Shown: piece by piece, positions 58,014 through 58,353 of the stretch
Numbering within the stretch: the first letter of the stretch is position 1
Layout: every line of letters begins with the position of its first letter
Assembly (NCBI GenBank): GCA_009602725.1
Contig: WELB01000326.1
Span: 1-58,353, forward strand
Source of the DNA: Spirogloea muscicola
Lineage: Eukaryota; Streptophyta; Zygnematophyceae; Spirogloeales; Spirogloeaceae
Length of the DNA: 58,353 nucleotides
Reading direction: 5' to 3'
Program-made: the position numbers and the translations under genes
Notes under the pieces: generated by a model
Databases searched by the model: none
Told to the model about the DNA's origin: nothing
The model's input: only the letters and a program-made list of their open reading frames with translations

Positions 58014-58353
58014 TCTTGCAAGCCATACGTGCGGCGTCTGGACGTGGTCGCTACCCCGCGGGGCGGTGGGCCTCGTCTGCTCTTGGACGTGGTACTGATC
58101 GACGCATACAAGGCTGGCGCACCAACGTCAACCGTGTCTGGCTGGGCCACGTCCAGCGCGGAGCGCAAGAAGGAGCGGCACTACCATGATCATCCTCGAG
58201 GGGACCATCTTTACCCGTGTGCCATGGATATCTATGGAGGCTACGGCGTGAAATGGTCCTCCCTGATCCAGCATCTGGCCCGGCTGGTTGATGCGCGTCG
58301 TCGAAGTCGGGGGGGCAGCTTGGGCCACTCCAGCATTCCGCAGGCCTTAGTTG
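58014..58353 (+). CDS. LINE C-terminal domain, running off the window
   Basis: It begins directly after the TTTCTTC tail of the preceding copy and stays open to the edge: RLDVVATPRGGGPRLLLDVV, LIDAYKAGAPTSTV, ERKKERHYHDHPRGDHLYPC, AMDIYGGYGVKWSSLIQHLA. It is collinear with the RRADLV..GGGPR..VVTTD...DEFVPLAVDVHG tail but the most diverged copy. The start is a 5' truncation, not an initiation codon. No stop or frameshift was seen in about 105 codons. Confidence 0.8.

Overview
The window is GC-rich nuclear DNA of a eukaryote, most likely a green alga (Chlorophyta or streptophyte algae). That placement is an inference. It rests on Ty3/gypsy chromoviruses primed by initiator tRNA-Met, on a gypsy-type polyprotein carrying a C5 cytosine methyltransferase and a PHD finger, and on LINEs with a plant/alga-type C-terminal domain. 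There are no bacterial operons. Apart from the last exons of one possible host gene at the left edge (1-326), almost everything that can be recognised is transposable-element DNA, so the window reads as a heterochromatic island of nested repeats.

Layout. (i) 1-5.1 kb: a host gene end, unassigned DNA and two 5'-truncated LINE tails. (ii) 5.6-8.1 kb: a decayed Ty1/copia pol on the minus strand. (iii) 8.1-19.1 kb: LTRs of several families inserted into one another, and a complete 3.4-kb minus-strand gag-only element (10700-14119, TSD CAGAG). (iv) 19.1-38.1 kb: a chain of plus-strand chromoviruses. Element B (LTRs 19115-19645 and 31772-32310) is split by the younger full-length element A (20959-29359, TSD CCCTT), and A is itself hit by a solo LTR (22647-23219, TSD TAAGG). 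A deletion derivative (32311-34492), a third LTR (34493-35028) and a decayed gag-PR-RT block (35029-38055) follow. (v) 39.7-48.2 kb: a gypsy-like element ordered N-terminal region, aspartic protease, DNA cytosine methyltransferase, RT-RNase H, integrase, PHD finger. It is interrupted by a pogo/Tigger-like TIR element in the protease and a solo LTR before the PHD finger. (vi) 48.5-58.35 kb: a 317-bp tandem duplication, then a dense cluster of 5'-truncated LINE copies in both orientations, several joined tail to head.

How the parts work together. Each chromovirus has the standard plan: LTR, PBS, gag with long N-terminal repeats, PR-RT-RH-IN-chromodomain, polypurine tract, LTR. The LTR families share a core (a GGGCCTTGGGGCGACCC-type box and a short GC hairpin followed by TTCCGCTGCG), while their upstream regions carry different short-motif arrays. 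The methyltransferase element is the standout. A retroelement that encodes both a writer of DNA methylation and a putative histone reader could influence the chromatin of its own copies. This particular copy has frameshifts, a stop and insertions, so it is presumably dead.

LTR boundaries were set by TG...CA ends and by 5-bp target-site duplications read directly from the sequence. Where no duplication is stated, the boundaries are approximate.
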